Assembly (NCBI GenBank): GCA_029556615.1
Contig: JAKQDD010000089.1
Span: 26,700-90,699 of the forward strand
Origin: Verrucomicrobiota bacterium
Lineage (GTDB): Bacteria; Verrucomicrobiota; Verrucomicrobiia; Limisphaerales; J093
Reading direction: 5' to 3'
DNA length: 64,000 nt
In this document: positions 55,050-64,000 of the stretch, in pieces
Numbering within the stretch: position 1 is the first letter of the stretch
Layout: each line of letters begins with the position of its first letter
Position numbers and translations under genes: made by a program
The notes under the pieces: generated by a model
What the model was told of the DNA's origin: nothing
The model's input: only the letters and a program-made list of their open reading frames with translations
Databases searched by the model: none

Positions 55050-58000
55050 TCAATGCGATGGGCTGGGCGCGCCGCTCTGCGCGTCGCGCCCGGCCAGAAA
55101 CCACTGCGCCCACCGCGTGTACCCGTCCGGGGCCGGTTGCAATTCCAGCCGGGATTTGAGTTCCAGAAACCGGCCGGCGGGGACCTCCTCCGCCCCTCCC
55201 TGGGCGGTGAGGCGTTCCCCAGCCACCGCCTCGGCCAGCTCGGGCAGCCAGGAGGGCGCCGGCGCCTGGGCATTCGCGATCTCCCAGATCCGGACCTGAT
55301 AATCAAAACACGCCGTCGCGATCCGCCGTCCGTCCGGGCTGAATTGGGCATCGGCGATCAGCGCCCCGTGTTGGAGACCGGTGCTGAGACGCAGTCCTGT
55401 GGCCGCGTCCCAAACGCCCGCCGTCCCGTCGATCGAGGCCGTCAGCACCCGCCGGCCATCCCGCGAGAACCCGGCCCAATTCACCCGCCCCTCGTGAGCC
55501 AGCGCCGGGCCCGCAACCTGCCCGGTGCGCCAATCCCAAATCCGAGCCGTTTGGTCCGCCGAGGCGGTCACGACCCAACGTCCGTCGGGGCTGAACGCCG
55601 CGGAGCGCACGGGAGCCGTGTGCCGGAGGGGAGGCCCGAGGGGCTTCCCGGTAGCGGCGTCCCATACCCGCGCGGTTTGATCCCAGGAGGCGGTCAGAAC
55701 CTGCCCGCCCTCCGGACTGAATTCCGCACTCACCACAAGATCATCATGTTCCATTGGTGTCGAGATCGGCTCCCCCGTCATGACGCTCCACACGCGCGCG
55801 GTCTTGTCGGCGCTCGCGGTCACAACAGCCTGACCGTCCGGGCTGAACCGCACGGTCTGCACGGCGTCCCTGTGTCGGAGCGGCGGGCCTGCCGGCGCCC
55901 CGCTGGCGGCGTCCCACAGCCACGCCGAGTGATCTGCTGAGGCGGTGGCGAGCCGGCGGCCGTCGGGGGTGAACGCGGCGTCAATCACCGGCCCTTCGTG
56001 GTTCAGCGGACCCGTCAGGGGCCGCCGGCCCCAGCCGTCCCATACCCGGGCAATCCCGTTGCCCAGTGCGATGATGAGCGATTGGCCCCCAGGGCTGAAC
56101 TTGGCGCATTGAACCTCTCGGAGCGCCACGAATTCCGCACTTTCAACCGCTGCCCCGCTTTCCACATCCCAGACGTGCGCGCCGCTCGGAGAAACCGCCA
56201 GAACCCGCCGGCCCTCCGCAGACCAGTCCACCGAGGTGACCCGCATCCCGTGCCGCCATGCCCGGACCAGGGCCTGTCGGGGTCGAATCTGCCATACCCG
56301 CACCGTGCGGTCCGCAGAGCCCGTGACGACCCGGCGCCCGTCGGGACTGAACTCGGCAGCCCACACGACATGGTGGTGACGCAGCGGCTCGCTCAACGGT
56401 TCCTGGGTGCGGACATCCCAGACGCCCGCTGTCTTGTCGCGGGAAGCCGTTGCCAACCGGGTGCCGTCAGGACTGAACCGGACAGACCGAACCACATCTT
56501 GATGGCGAAGCGGCTGTCCCATGGCTTCGCCCGTCGCTACATCCCATAACCGCGCCGTCTTGTCCCAGGAGGCCGTCGCCAGGGTCTTCCCGTCGGGGCT
56601 GAAGGCGACGCGCAGCACGCTCCCGGCGTGGACCAGCGGTTGGCCTCGCGCCAGGCCCGTCGCCGCCTCCCAAAGCCGTGCCCGGCCGTCGGTGGACGCC
56701 GTGGCCACCAGCGTGCCATCAGGGCTGAACACCGCATGCGTGACCTCGCCTCGGTGCGACAAAGGGGGGCCCACCGCCTGGCCCTGCGCCACCTCCCAGA
56801 TCCGAGCCGTCCGATCGTCGGACGCGGTGACCACCATCCGGCCGTCCGGACTGAACTCGATCGAGTTCACCCAGGCGCCATGCACGAGCTCGAATCCCAA
56901 ACACGCCCCCGTGAGCGCGTTCCACAGTCGCCCGCGGCCGTCCTTGCAGGCCGTAGCCACCTGCGCCCCGTCCGGGCTGAACGTGACCCAGCAAACCCAG
57001 TTGGAATGAAGCAACGACGGCGTCAACGGCTCCCCCGTGGCGGCGTCCCAAACACGGGCCGCACCGTCAATCGAACCGGTCACGACCCGCCTGCCATCCG
57101 GACTGAACGCCGCCACCAGGGAATGCACCCCTGCGAGAAACTCGCCGGCCTTGACGAGGGTGGGATCGTGTCGCAGCGGCGGCGTCAGCGCTTCGCCCGT
57201 GGACGCGTCCCAAACGCGGGCACTGTTGTCCCGTGAAGCCGTGAGAATCCTCCGGCCGTCCGGGCTGAACGTCGCCAGCGTCACCGCGTCGCCCTCCACA
57301 ATCGGCGGCATCACCGGCAGGCCGTGGTTTCGATGCATCAGCTCGTTCATCAGCCACTCCGCAACCACCCGATCTGCCGGGTCCTGTCGGACCAGCGACG
57401 CCAGCAAGGACAACCCACGCGCCGATTCATCCCGGGCAAACCAATCGCGGGCAGCACGCAGCTCGAGTTGGCGCAGGCCGGCCTCCGCGCGCTGGCGTTG
57501 ATGCACCGCTTCCTGGCGTTCCCGCTCCGCCTGCTGCTCGGCGGCCACGGCGCGATCCCGCTGCCGGCTCGCGCGGACAAAGCCCACCGCCGCCAGAACC
57601 ATGCCCAGCAGCAGCGCCAGGCTCACGCTCGCCGCCAACACCACGCCGATGCGATGCCGCCGGACGAACTTCCGCGCTCGATACCGCCGGCTGGGCGGAC
57701 CCGCCGTCACGGGTTCGTGATTCAGATGCCGCTCGATGTCGGCAGCCAGAGTGCTGGCCGTGGCGTACCGCCGGGAGCGATCCTTCTCGAGACACCGCAT
57801 CACGATCCAGTCCAGGTCGCCCGCCAGCTGCCGCGCCAGCGCGCCCGGATCCGCGCGCCGCTGCTCCGCGAGCTCCCTCAAGCCCCCGCTCGAACCGCGC
57901 AGAAACACCGAGGGTCGGACCGGCTCGGTTTCGCGAATGATCCGGCGCATCCCATCGAGTCCAGCACCCCGGAGGGTCTCCTGGTCAAATGGTGTTCTGC

Positions 58001-58853
58001 CGGTGAGCAACTCGTAGAGCAACACCCCAAGCGCGTAGATATCCGAACGGGTATCGACGTCCTCGCCGCTGAATTCCGCCTGCTCCGGGCTCATGTAGAC
58101 CGGCGTGCCGATGAACTCCTCGAATCGGGTGAAGAGGGTCTTGGTCGTCAGCCGCTGGCCAATCGCCTTGACGACGCCGAAGTCGATCACCTTCGGCACC
58201 GCCCGGCCGTCGATCGTCGTGACCAGGATGTTCGTCGGCTTGAGGTCGCGGTGGATGATCCCCTTCTGGTGCGCGTGCTGGACGGCGTGGCAAACCTGGA
58301 TGAAGAGATGCAGCCGCTCCTCGGTGGTCAGATGATGCTGATCGCAGTACTCCGTGATCTTGATGCCCTTGATCAGCTCCATCACGAAGTAGGGCCGACC
58401 GCTTTCCGTCGCCCCGGCGTCGAGCACCCGGGCGATGTGGGGATGGTCCATCAGGGCCAGGGCCTGGCGCTCGGCCTCGAACCGGGCGATCACCTCCCGG
58501 GTGTCCATGCCCGCTTTCAGGATCTTAAGAGCGACCTTGCGCTGCACCGGCTCGGTCTGCTCGGCCATGAACACCAGCCCGAAGCCTCCCTCGCCGATCT
58601 CCTGCAACAACCGGTAGCGGCCGACGACCGAGCCCGGTCCCTCGCCAACGCGACGCTCTTCGGCCGCCCCGCGGACAGGCTCCATGAAGCCAGCCGCCTC
58701 CTCGTGCGCCGCAAGCAGCGAATCCACGATCCCCCGAAGCTGCACGTCCCCGCCGCAGGCTTGCTCGAGATAGCGCTCGCGTTCCGCCGGATCCCTCAGT
58801 TCGATCGCATCGGCGAAGATCTCACGGACTAATGCTCCGTCCTCGCTGTTCAT
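55050..58853 (-). CDS. Transmembrane Ser/Thr protein kinase with WD40 repeats
   Basis: 1267 aa. Kinase domain at about 75-360: GEGGFGLVFMAEQ loop, VALKILKAGMD lysine, IIHRDLKPTNILVT catalytic loop, KVIDFGVVKA (DFG), YMSPEQAEFSGEDVDTRSDI. One membrane helix (IGVVLAASVSLALLLGMVLA, near 425-450), a charged coiled-coil segment, then about sixteen WD40 repeats with (F/W)SPDGRR-type and ARVWD-type strands. So the kinase faces the cytoplasm and the propellers the other side. Start 58853 is just after the sigma gene (74 bp). Pairing with the ECF sigma factor suggests a joint signalling unit. Confidence 0.92.
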   Translation of the reverse strand: MNSEDGALVREIFADAIELRDPAERERYLEQACGGDVQLRGIVDSLLAAHEEAAGFMEPVRGAAEERRVGEGPGSVVGRYRLLQEIGEGGFGLVFMAEQTEPVQRKVALKILKAGMDTREVIARFEAERQALALMDHPHIARVLDAGATESGRPYFVMELIKGIKITEYCDQHHLTTEERLHLFIQVCHAVQHAHQKGIIHRDLKPTNILVTTIDGRAVPKVIDFGVVKAIGQRLTTKTLFTRFEEFIGTPVYMSPEQAEFSGEDVDTRSDIYALGVLLYELLTGRTPFDQETLRGAGLDGMRRIIRETEPVRPSVFLRGSSGGLRELAEQRRADPGALARQLAGDLDWIVMRCLEKDRSRRYATASTLAADIERHLNHEPVTAGPPSRRYRARKFVRRHRIGVVLAASVSLALLLGMVLAAVGFVRASRQRDRAVAAEQQAERERQEAVHQRQRAEAGLRQLELRAARDWFARDESARGLSLLASLVRQDPADRVVAEWLMNELMHRNHGLPVMPPIVEGDAVTLATFSPDGRRILTASRDNSARVWDASTGEALTPPLRHDPTLVKAGEFLAGVHSLVAAFSPDGRRVVTGSIDGAARVWDAATGEPLTPSLLHSNWVCWVTFSPDGAQVATACKDGRGRLWNALTGACLGFELVHGAWVNSIEFSPDGRMVVTASDDRTARIWEVAQGQAVGPPLSHRGEVTHAVFSPDGTLVATASTDGRARLWEAATGLARGQPLVHAGSVLRVAFSPDGKTLATASWDKTARLWDVATGEAMGQPLRHQDVVRSVRFSPDGTRLATASRDKTAGVWDVRTQEPLSEPLRHHHVVWAAEFSPDGRRVVTGSADRTVRVWQIRPRQALVRAWRHGMRVTSVDWSAEGRRVLAVSPSGAHVWDVESGAAVESAEFVALREVQCAKFSPGGQSLIIALGNGIARVWDGWGRRPLTGPLNHEGPVIDAAFTPDGRRLATASADHSAWLWDAASGAPAGPPLRHRDAVQTVRFSPDGQAVVTASADKTARVWSVMTGEPISTPMEHDDLVVSAEFSPEGGQVLTASWDQTARVWDAATGKPLGPPLRHTAPVRSAAFSPDGRWVVTASADQTARIWDWRTGQVAGPALAHEGRVNWAGFSRDGRRVLTASIDGTAGVWDAATGLRLSTGLQHGALIADAQFSPDGRRIATACFDYQVRIWEIANAQAPAPSWLPELAEAVAGERLTAQGGAEEVPAGRFLELKSRLELQPAPDGYTRWAQWFLAGRDAQSGAPSPSH

Positions 58854-58927
58854 GGGACCCAGCCCGCCGCACCCTCGCATCGGTTCATGCGATAAATCGC
58901 GTCTGCCTGCGCCAGAAAGCCCCCTGC

Positions 58928-59509
58928 TCAGCCCGGCCCGGGCCGGCCACCGCGCATCGCCCGATACAGCCATGCCCGGCCGAAAGACCACATCCGGTCC
59001 GCGGTCCGCCGCGATATCCCGAGCACTTCGGCCGCCTGCTCGGCCGTCAGGCCGGCGTAGAATCTCAGTCGGATCAACTCGACGGTCTTCGGGTCAACGG
59101 CCGCCAGCTCTTGCAGCGCTTCGTCCAGCGCCAGCAGATCATCCGGGGGCATGGCCGCCGCCGGCTCGACCTGCTCGAGTTCCACGCGCTGCAGACCGCC
59201 GCCGTGACGGCCCGACGCCTTGCGCCGGGCGTTCTCAATCAGAATCCGACGCATCGCCTCGGCCGCGGCACCAAAGAAATGACGACGCCCCTCCCACCTG
59301 GGCTGGGCCGCTTCCGGCTCGTGACCCACCAGCCGCAGCCACGCTTCATGCACGAGGGCCGTCGCTTGCAGGGTCTGCCCCGGCTTCTCCCTGGCGAGCT
59401 TCATCGCCGCCAGCCGCCGCAGCTCCTCATAGACGACGGGTAACAGCGCCTCCGCCGCCTGGGCCTCGCCCCGCTCGATCGCCATCAGAAGATGCGTCAC
59501 CTCGGCCAT
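58928..59509 (-). CDS. ECF sigma factor, SfHAP type
   Basis: 193 aa. MAEVTHLLMAIERGEAQAAE, LLPVVYEELRRLAAMKLARE, TLQATALVHEAWLRLVG and HFFGAAAEAMRRILIENARR are hallmarks of the ECF_SfHAP group, followed by region 4 (LIRLRFYAGLTAEQAAEVLG, ISRRTADRMWSFGRAWL). It directs RNA polymerase to a specialised set of promoters. In this phylum it is regularly encoded just upstream of a Ser/Thr kinase, as here, suggesting kinase control of sigma activity. Confidence 0.93.
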   Translation of the reverse strand: MAEVTHLLMAIERGEAQAAEALLPVVYEELRRLAAMKLAREKPGQTLQATALVHEAWLRLVGHEPEAAQPRWEGRRHFFGAAAEAMRRILIENARRKASGRHGGGLQRVELEQVEPAAAMPPDDLLALDEALQELAAVDPKTVELIRLRFYAGLTAEQAAEVLGISRRTADRMWSFGRAWLYRAMRGGRPGPG

Positions 59510-59879
59510 GGAATGCCGCAGTTGCGGTCGCTTCAGCAGGATGCATGCAGCCTAAGGCCGCCCTTCCGCTCTTCCAAGCCTATTCTCCCTTACAGACTCA
59601 TAGTCTCCACACGAATGGCGGATCTCAGAACTGGAAGAGAGCCTGCGAAGGAACCCACCGGATCCTGCCTCGAGACGCCACCTCCTCAACGGCCTGCATT
59701 ACGAGATCGAGGCGCTGGACCGACGGTACCGCTGAGCTCTGTGCTCCGCCCCGAATCGGTGAGGCCTTCCTCGCAGATTCAGGACGGAACATGGATTGCC
59801 GGGGGGCGCATCGGTTTTTCTGGCCCCATCGATTTTTCTCGCCTCTCGTCTCATTCCAGCCACCAATGCCCGCGGACAG
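59510..59879. other. 370-bp divergent intergenic region with an R3 palindrome
   Basis: Lies between the ECF sigma gene and the cytochrome gene, so it should hold both promoters; none was recognised with confidence. R3 (59746-59787) is the only structured element seen. An in-frame ATG at 59796 would extend the cytochrome gene into it. Confidence 0.5.
59746..59787. repeat. Short palindromic repeat R3, third copy
   Basis: CCGCCCCGAATCGGTGAGG and the inverted GATTCAGGACGG enclose TTCCTCGC, as in the copy at 11504. Confidence 0.65.
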
Positions 59880-61322
59880 ATGGCCACCGGGCACTGCCAC
59901 ATCGTTGGACCGTTCGCGGCGTCGATCCCACTTCTCGCTGGGATCCTGACGCTGGCTCTCTCTGTCAGCGACCAAGCCCGCGCGGCCGAGGCCATTCCCG
60001 ACGCCCACTGTCTCGAGTGCCACGGCAAGGCGGACCTGGCCCGGACCAACGCCGCAGGATCAGTGATCAACCTCACCGTCAACCCCGCCCGCCTGGCTGC
60101 CTCCGTCCACCGCACGAACACTTGCCATTCCTGCCACCGCGACCTCTCCGCCGCTCATCCGGACGACGGAATCGCCGCTCGACGCGTCGCCTGCGCCGCC
60201 TGCCATGCCTCTCGTTCCCTCAGCCATCTCGAGAGCGCCCACGGCATCGCCATGACTCTCGGCAAACACGGCGTGGCTTCCTGCGCCGATTGCCACGGAC
60301 GCCACGGCGTCCAGTCCCCTGCATCCCCCGACTCCCGTCTTCATCCCTCCAAACTCGCCGCTACCTGCGGCGGCTGCCATCGGGACGCCCTCCGCGATTA
60401 CAAGAAGGGAACGCACGGCGACATGGCCGCCCGGTCCGCCGGCGGCACCACGCCCAGCTGCATCGAGTGCCACCCCGAACATCAGGCCGTCGGCCAGTCC
60501 GCCGCCCGGATCAACCATTGGGTCCGACGATTCTACACGGTGCTCATCGCCGTGGTCATCGGACTCATGGCTGCCCACAACGCCCTCGACTGGCTCCGAC
60601 ACCTGCGCGCGGCGCTGCGCTCCCCGGCCCGAACCGTGACCCGTCTCGACCTGTGCCAGCGCCTCCAGCACGGCGTGCTCCTCGTCTCGTTCCTCGTCCT
60701 CGCATGGACGGGGTTCGCCCTCGCCTACCCGGACGCCTGGCTGGCGCGCGCCCTGGGCTCGGACGATGCCCTGCGCCGCACCCTGCACCGGCTCTCCGGA
60801 CTGCTCCTCCTGGCCCTGGGCATATTCCACCTCGCCTACGTCGCCCTGTCGCCGTCCGGCCGACGCCTGCTCCTCGACCTCCTCCCGCGGCGCCGGGATG
60901 CCGGGCAATTGTGGGTGTTCCTCCGACACGGACTCCGGCCCGGCCTTGCGCCCGTGCGAACTGAGCGCTTCGGGTACATCGAGAAGATCGAGTACTGGGC
61001 CGTGGTCTGGGGCATCGCCATCATGGGCGTGACCGGCATGATTCTCTGGTTCGTCCCGCCCACCACGCCCGGCCTTCCCCCCTGGCTGGTCGAGGTCACC
61101 ACCACCATCCACCTGTACGAGGCCGTCCTGGCCTGCCTCGCCATTCTTGTCTGGCACGCCTATCACGTCATGGCCAGCCCGGGAGTCTACCCCTTGAGTT
61201 GGACTTGGTGGGATGGCCGCAGCCCCGAAACCGACGCAATCCCCGGCCGGACACCCTCCGATCCGGAAACCGCGCCGCGTCAGAACGCCCCGCGGGATCC
61301 GCCGCAAACGCGCACCTCATAA
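59880..61322 (+). CDS. Hexahaem cytochrome c fused to cytochrome b561-like membrane domain
   Basis: 480 aa from ATG 59880, which opens a signal peptide (PLLAGILTLALSVSDQARAA). Residues 40-215 hold six CxxCH motifs: CLECH, CHSCH, CAACH, CADCH, CGGCH, CIECH. A membrane part of about five helices carries His residues for b haems (LQHGVLLVSFLVLAWTGFAL, LHRLSGLLLLALGIFHLAYV, LACLAILVWHAYHV), as in thiosulfate reductase or formate dehydrogenase cytochrome b subunits. It could link the quinone pool to periplasmic electron carriers in a single polypeptide. Ppx/GppA follows 18 bp later. Confidence 0.85.
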   Translation: MATGHCHIVGPFAASIPLLAGILTLALSVSDQARAAEAIPDAHCLECHGKADLARTNAAGSVINLTVNPARLAASVHRTNTCHSCHRDLSAAHPDDGIAARRVACAACHASRSLSHLESAHGIAMTLGKHGVASCADCHGRHGVQSPASPDSRLHPSKLAATCGGCHRDALRDYKKGTHGDMAARSAGGTTPSCIECHPEHQAVGQSAARINHWVRRFYTVLIAVVIGLMAAHNALDWLRHLRAALRSPARTVTRLDLCQRLQHGVLLVSFLVLAWTGFALAYPDAWLARALGSDDALRRTLHRLSGLLLLALGIFHLAYVALSPSGRRLLLDLLPRRRDAGQLWVFLRHGLRPGLAPVRTERFGYIEKIEYWAVVWGIAIMGVTGMILWFVPPTTPGLPPWLVEVTTTIHLYEAVLACLAILVWHAYHVMASPGVYPLSWTWWDGRSPETDAIPGRTPSDPETAPRQNAPRDPPQTRTS

Positions 61323-61340
61323 TCCACCTTTCTGCCCGCC

Positions 61341-62300
61341 ATGCCCCGCCTCGCCGTCGTCGATATCGGCACCAACTCGGTGAAGCTGCTCGTGGGCGAC
61401 ATCTCGCGTGACGGCGTGGACCCCGTGCTGGAACGGAGCCGGCAAACCCGGCTCGGCCGGGCCTTCTATCGCTCCCACCGCCTCACCGCCGAAGCCGTCG
61501 CTCTCACCGTCGAAACCGTCGCCGCGTTCGCCCGCGAGGCCGTCGAAGCCGGCGCCGAACGCCTGCGGGTCATCGCTACCAGCGCCGCCCGCGATGCCCG
61601 CAACCCGGACCTCCTCGTCTCCGCAGTCCGCGCCGCCACCGGTCTCGGCCTCGAGATCATCTCCGGCGAGCAGGAGGCTCTCTGGGCATACCACGGCGTC
61701 CGAACCGATCCCCGCCTCCACGGGCGGCCGCTCGTCATCGCCGATGTCGGCGGCGGCAGCTCGGAGATCATCGCCGGCGACGGCCCCGATCCCCACTTCC
61801 ACGAGAGCCTGGCCCTCGGCTGCGTCCGACTCCTCGAACAGGCGAATCCGTCCGACCCCCCGCAGCCTGGGGAGTGGGCCGCCTGCCGGGCTCGCATCGA
61901 GATGTTGCTCGACCACGAGATCACCCCCCGGCTCGCCCCCCTCCTGCAACACCACGCCAACGACCACTGGACCCTCATCGGCACCAGCGGCACCGCCACC
62001 GTCCTGGGCATGATGACCCTCGGCCTCACCCGGTTCGACCGGGCCGGCCTGGACGGACTCGAGATCGAAGCCCGCAGAATCGGCGACCTCTGCGACACGC
62101 TGTGGCGCCAAACCCTTGCAGAACGCCGCCGGATCCCGGGACTGCCGCCCGAACGAGCCGACGTCATCCTGACCGGCCTCGCCATCTACCGCACGACGCT
62201 CGAACACTTCGCCTTCCCCTCCCTCCGTATCAGCCTCCGCAGCCTCCGGTATGCCGCCCTTTCCGAGTTCCCATCTCTGGGAACAACTCCGGGCGGTTAG
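61341..62300 (+). CDS. Ppx/GppA-family exopolyphosphatase
   Basis: 319 aa. AVVDIGTNSVKLLVGDI, RVIATSAARDARN, EIISGEQEALWAYHGV, VIADVGGGSSEIIAGD and IGTSGTATVLGMM are the ASKHA phosphatase motifs of Ppx/GppA. It likely hydrolyses polyphosphate or pppGpp; it is the short single-module form without the C-terminal HD domain. It follows the cytochrome gene closely and could share its transcript. Confidence 0.9.
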   Translation: MPRLAVVDIGTNSVKLLVGDISRDGVDPVLERSRQTRLGRAFYRSHRLTAEAVALTVETVAAFAREAVEAGAERLRVIATSAARDARNPDLLVSAVRAATGLGLEIISGEQEALWAYHGVRTDPRLHGRPLVIADVGGGSSEIIAGDGPDPHFHESLALGCVRLLEQANPSDPPQPGEWAACRARIEMLLDHEITPRLAPLLQHHANDHWTLIGTSGTATVLGMMTLGLTRFDRAGLDGLEIEARRIGDLCDTLWRQTLAERRRIPGLPPERADVILTGLAIYRTTLEHFAFPSLRISLRSLRYAALSEFPSLGTTPGG

Positions 62301-62341
62301 AGTTTGACAGGGCGCCCCCCAGCCAGTAACGAGCATCTGCA

Positions 62342-63220
62342 GTGCACGAATCGATTGCTCACTCCAACCAGGAGCGGGGAGCCGGCAGCCCGGGCGGGCA
62401 TGCCGCATTCACGCTCATCGAGTTGCTCGTCGTGATCGCCATCATTGCGATCCTGGCCGGGATGCTCCTGCCCGCCCTCGCGCGCGCCAAAGGCAAGGCC
62501 CAGTCGATCCAGTGCCTCTCGAACCTCCGCCAGTGGGGCCTCGGACTCCAAGTCTATGCCGCCGACAACAACGACCTCATCCCGCGCGACGGGACCGATG
62601 ACGGCGGACAGTACGGCGTGGATACCGGCGCCACCACCGGCCCCGGCAGTCCCCTGGATCTGTATGCCTGGTTCAATGCCCTGCCCCCGGGCATGGGCGA
62701 AAAATCCTTCTCCAATTACTGGGCGGGCGCCTCGGGCAACTACCGCAAGGTCCTGCCGTTCCCGGGCGGCGTCGGCAAGTTCTGGCATTGCCCCGCCGCC
62801 AAAGCCTCGAGCAGCGATAACTTCCTCCGCGGCGGTTCCTTCGGCTTCTTCAGCTACGTCATGAACCTCGATCTCAAACGAACCGGACCCGACACTTCGG
62901 ACCGGCTTGATTATCCGCAAATGCCCCGCTTGGCCTCCCTCCGCAACGTGGCCGCCACCGTCCTCCTGGTCGACAACGTCTTCAGCCCCTCTCTCGAGCG
63001 CTACACCGCCGGCGATACCAGCCCCGACCGCAACGGCATCTTCCCCGCCGCCCGCAGCGAACGCTTCACCCGCCGCCACAACAATCAAGGCGGCAACCTC
63101 GTGTTCGTCGACGGCCACGCCGGCTACTTCCGCCGGGCCTACATCACCAATGGCACCGGCGCCGCCCGCGAGAAGTTCAACCCGGATGTCATCTGGAACC
63201 CGCACCGCGACAGCCCGTGA
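62342..63220 (+). CDS. Prepilin-like secreted protein, Verrucomicrobia type
   Basis: 292 aa from GTG 62342. The leader [20 protein letters not shown] then [20 protein letters not shown] and [20 protein letters not shown] is the pattern of a very large Verrucomicrobial and Planctomycetal family (DUF1559-like). The C-terminus has the family box [20 protein letters not shown] and [14 protein letters not shown]. It is cleaved before Phe with Ala at -1. Its partner pseudopilus machine may be that at 944-7713. Physiological role unknown. Confidence 0.9.
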   Translation: MHESIAHSNQERGAGSPGGHAAFTLIELLVVIAIIAILAGMLLPALARAKGKAQSIQCLSNLRQWGLGLQVYAADNNDLIPRDGTDDGGQYGVDTGATTGPGSPLDLYAWFNALPPGMGEKSFSNYWAGASGNYRKVLPFPGGVGKFWHCPAAKASSSDNFLRGGSFGFFSYVMNLDLKRTGPDTSDRLDYPQMPRLASLRNVAATVLLVDNVFSPSLERYTAGDTSPDRNGIFPAARSERFTRRHNNQGGNLVFVDGHAGYFRRAYITNGTGAAREKFNPDVIWNPHRDSP

Positions 63221-63304
63221 CCCCCGAGAACCCGCCTCGGGATCAAGACCTCACACCACCCGCCGCACCCAACAGACCCCAGCGAAACCCCAACGCCCAG
63301 CTTT

Positions 63305-64000
63305 ATGAACAACCCTCGCCTCCTCCCCTGGCTCGCTGCCCTCGCCCTCCTCGCCTCCGTCCAGGCCCAGCGAACCGTCGCGCTCTGGTCCTTCAACGAT
63401 ACCAACAGCATCAGCCCCGCCATCGGCAACGGCGAGTACACGCTCGTAGGCCCCGTCGCCTCCCAGTTCTTCACAGGCAGCGATTCCGACCCCGCCGCCA
63501 CCGGCAACTACGGCCTCAGCCTCTCGAGCTTCCCCGACCAAGCCTCCGGCGCCAAGTCTGCAGGCGTCCAGTTCGCCCTCAGCACCGTCGGCTACCAGGA
63601 TATCCGGCTCACCTTCGACCTGCGCGGATCGGCCACTGCAGCCCGCAACACCATGGTCCAGTACTCCGTCAACGGCGCCGATTTCGTCGATGCCGCCTCC
63701 CTGGTCATCACCCGCGACGGCTCCTTCATCCCCGGATTGAGCGTCGATCTCACCTTCCTCGCCGCCGCCAATAACAACCCCAATTTCGCCTTCCGCATCG
63801 TCTCGGACTTCTACGATGCCGCCGGCTACAAGGCCGTGCGTGACGGCAGCACCTACTCGACATCCGGCACCTGGCGCCTGGACGTGGTCACCGTCTCCGG
63901 CCAACCGACGGGCGGGGACACCCTCAACCCTCGCATTCTCCTCCACCCCGAAAGCCGCAGCGTCCTCACCGGGAACGCCGCCAACTTCGCGGTGATCGCC
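63305..64000 (+). CDS. Secreted protein start, nuclease/Ig-like type (partial, runs off right edge)
   Basis: 232 codons visible. Signal peptide MNNPRLLPWLAALALLASVQ then AQRTVALWSFNDTNSISPAI. The first domain reads GVQFALSTVGYQDIRLTFDL and NTMVQYSVNGADFVDA, a jelly-roll type common at the start of Verrucomicrobial secreted nucleases and lamin-tail proteins; an Ig-like domain begins at ESRSVLTGNAANFAVIA. The remainder is outside the window, so the function is not assigned. Confidence 0.7.
   Translation, partial: MNNPRLLPWLAALALLASVQAQRTVALWSFNDTNSISPAIGNGEYTLVGPVASQFFTGSDSDPAATGNYGLSLSSFPDQASGAKSAGVQFALSTVGYQDIRLTFDLRGSATAARNTMVQYSVNGADFVDAASLVITRDGSFIPGLSVDLTFLAAANNNPNFAFRIVSDFYDAAGYKAVRDGSTYSTSGTWRLDVVTVSGQPTGGDTLNPRILLHPESRSVLTGNAANFAVIA

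Overview
The window is about 67% GC, tightly packed and coding on both strands. It most likely comes from a Verrucomicrobiota bacterium of the Limisphaerales (Pedosphaera/Limisphaera) kind. This is inferred from a prepilin-like secreted protein with the [19 protein letters not shown] leader typical of that group, an ECF sigma factor paired with a Ser/Thr kinase carrying WD40 repeats, several exported Gfo/Idh/MocA oxidoreductases, a quinol-oxidising alternative complex III (ACIII), and a Gsp-type pseudopilin operon.

Layout. 1-8291 (minus): a Gsp/type IV pilus-like operon in the order small secreted protein, gspE, F, G, H, I, J, K and a PilM/GspL-like gene cut by the window edge. 8775-11366 (minus): a Ski2-like helicase. 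11629-12924: a PaaK/CapK-like adenylate-forming enzyme. 13086-15920: a CysT-CysW-CysA sulfate-type importer without its binding protein. 15938-26747: an ACIII operon (actA, actB, a fused actC-actD, actE, an extended actF), followed by a CcoN-like membrane protein that lacks most cofactor ligands and a CcoO-cytochrome c fusion. 26777-31103 (minus): nadC-birA-coaX-aroK-queG. 31204-39690: exported sugar-isomerase-like, metallo-beta-lactamase-fold, nucleotide-sugar dehydrogenase, Gfo/Idh/MocA and TIM-barrel proteins. 39907-42905: proton-translocating transhydrogenase pntAA-pntAB-pntB. 42940-45481: a radical SAM protein and an exported CinA-like protein. 45901-48900: a large secreted carbohydrate-active protein. 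49059-49865: a VapBC module sitting between two copies of the previous gene's 3' end. 49885-54534 (minus): a lower-GC giant secreted PKD protein. 55050-59509 (minus): kinase-WD40 and its ECF sigma factor. 59880-64000: a hexaheme cytochrome c/b protein, Ppx/GppA, the prepilin-like protein, and the start of a secreted protein.

Two things stand out. First, the ACIII operon ends not with a normal haem-copper oxidase but with a CcoN homologue in which, by eye alignment, nearly all haem and CuB ligands are replaced; it also carries two unusual gene fusions. Second, a composite interspersed repeat of about 180 bp (two inverted-repeat modules with CTAG-like ends) recurs at 8511, 11378, 21788 and 39712, with partial or degenerate copies near 36990, 38448, 41067 and 45753. 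In the four main copies the same end faces the next start codon, and elsewhere repeat sequence supplies stop codons or the C-terminus of a gene. No tRNA, rRNA or CRISPR array was seen.
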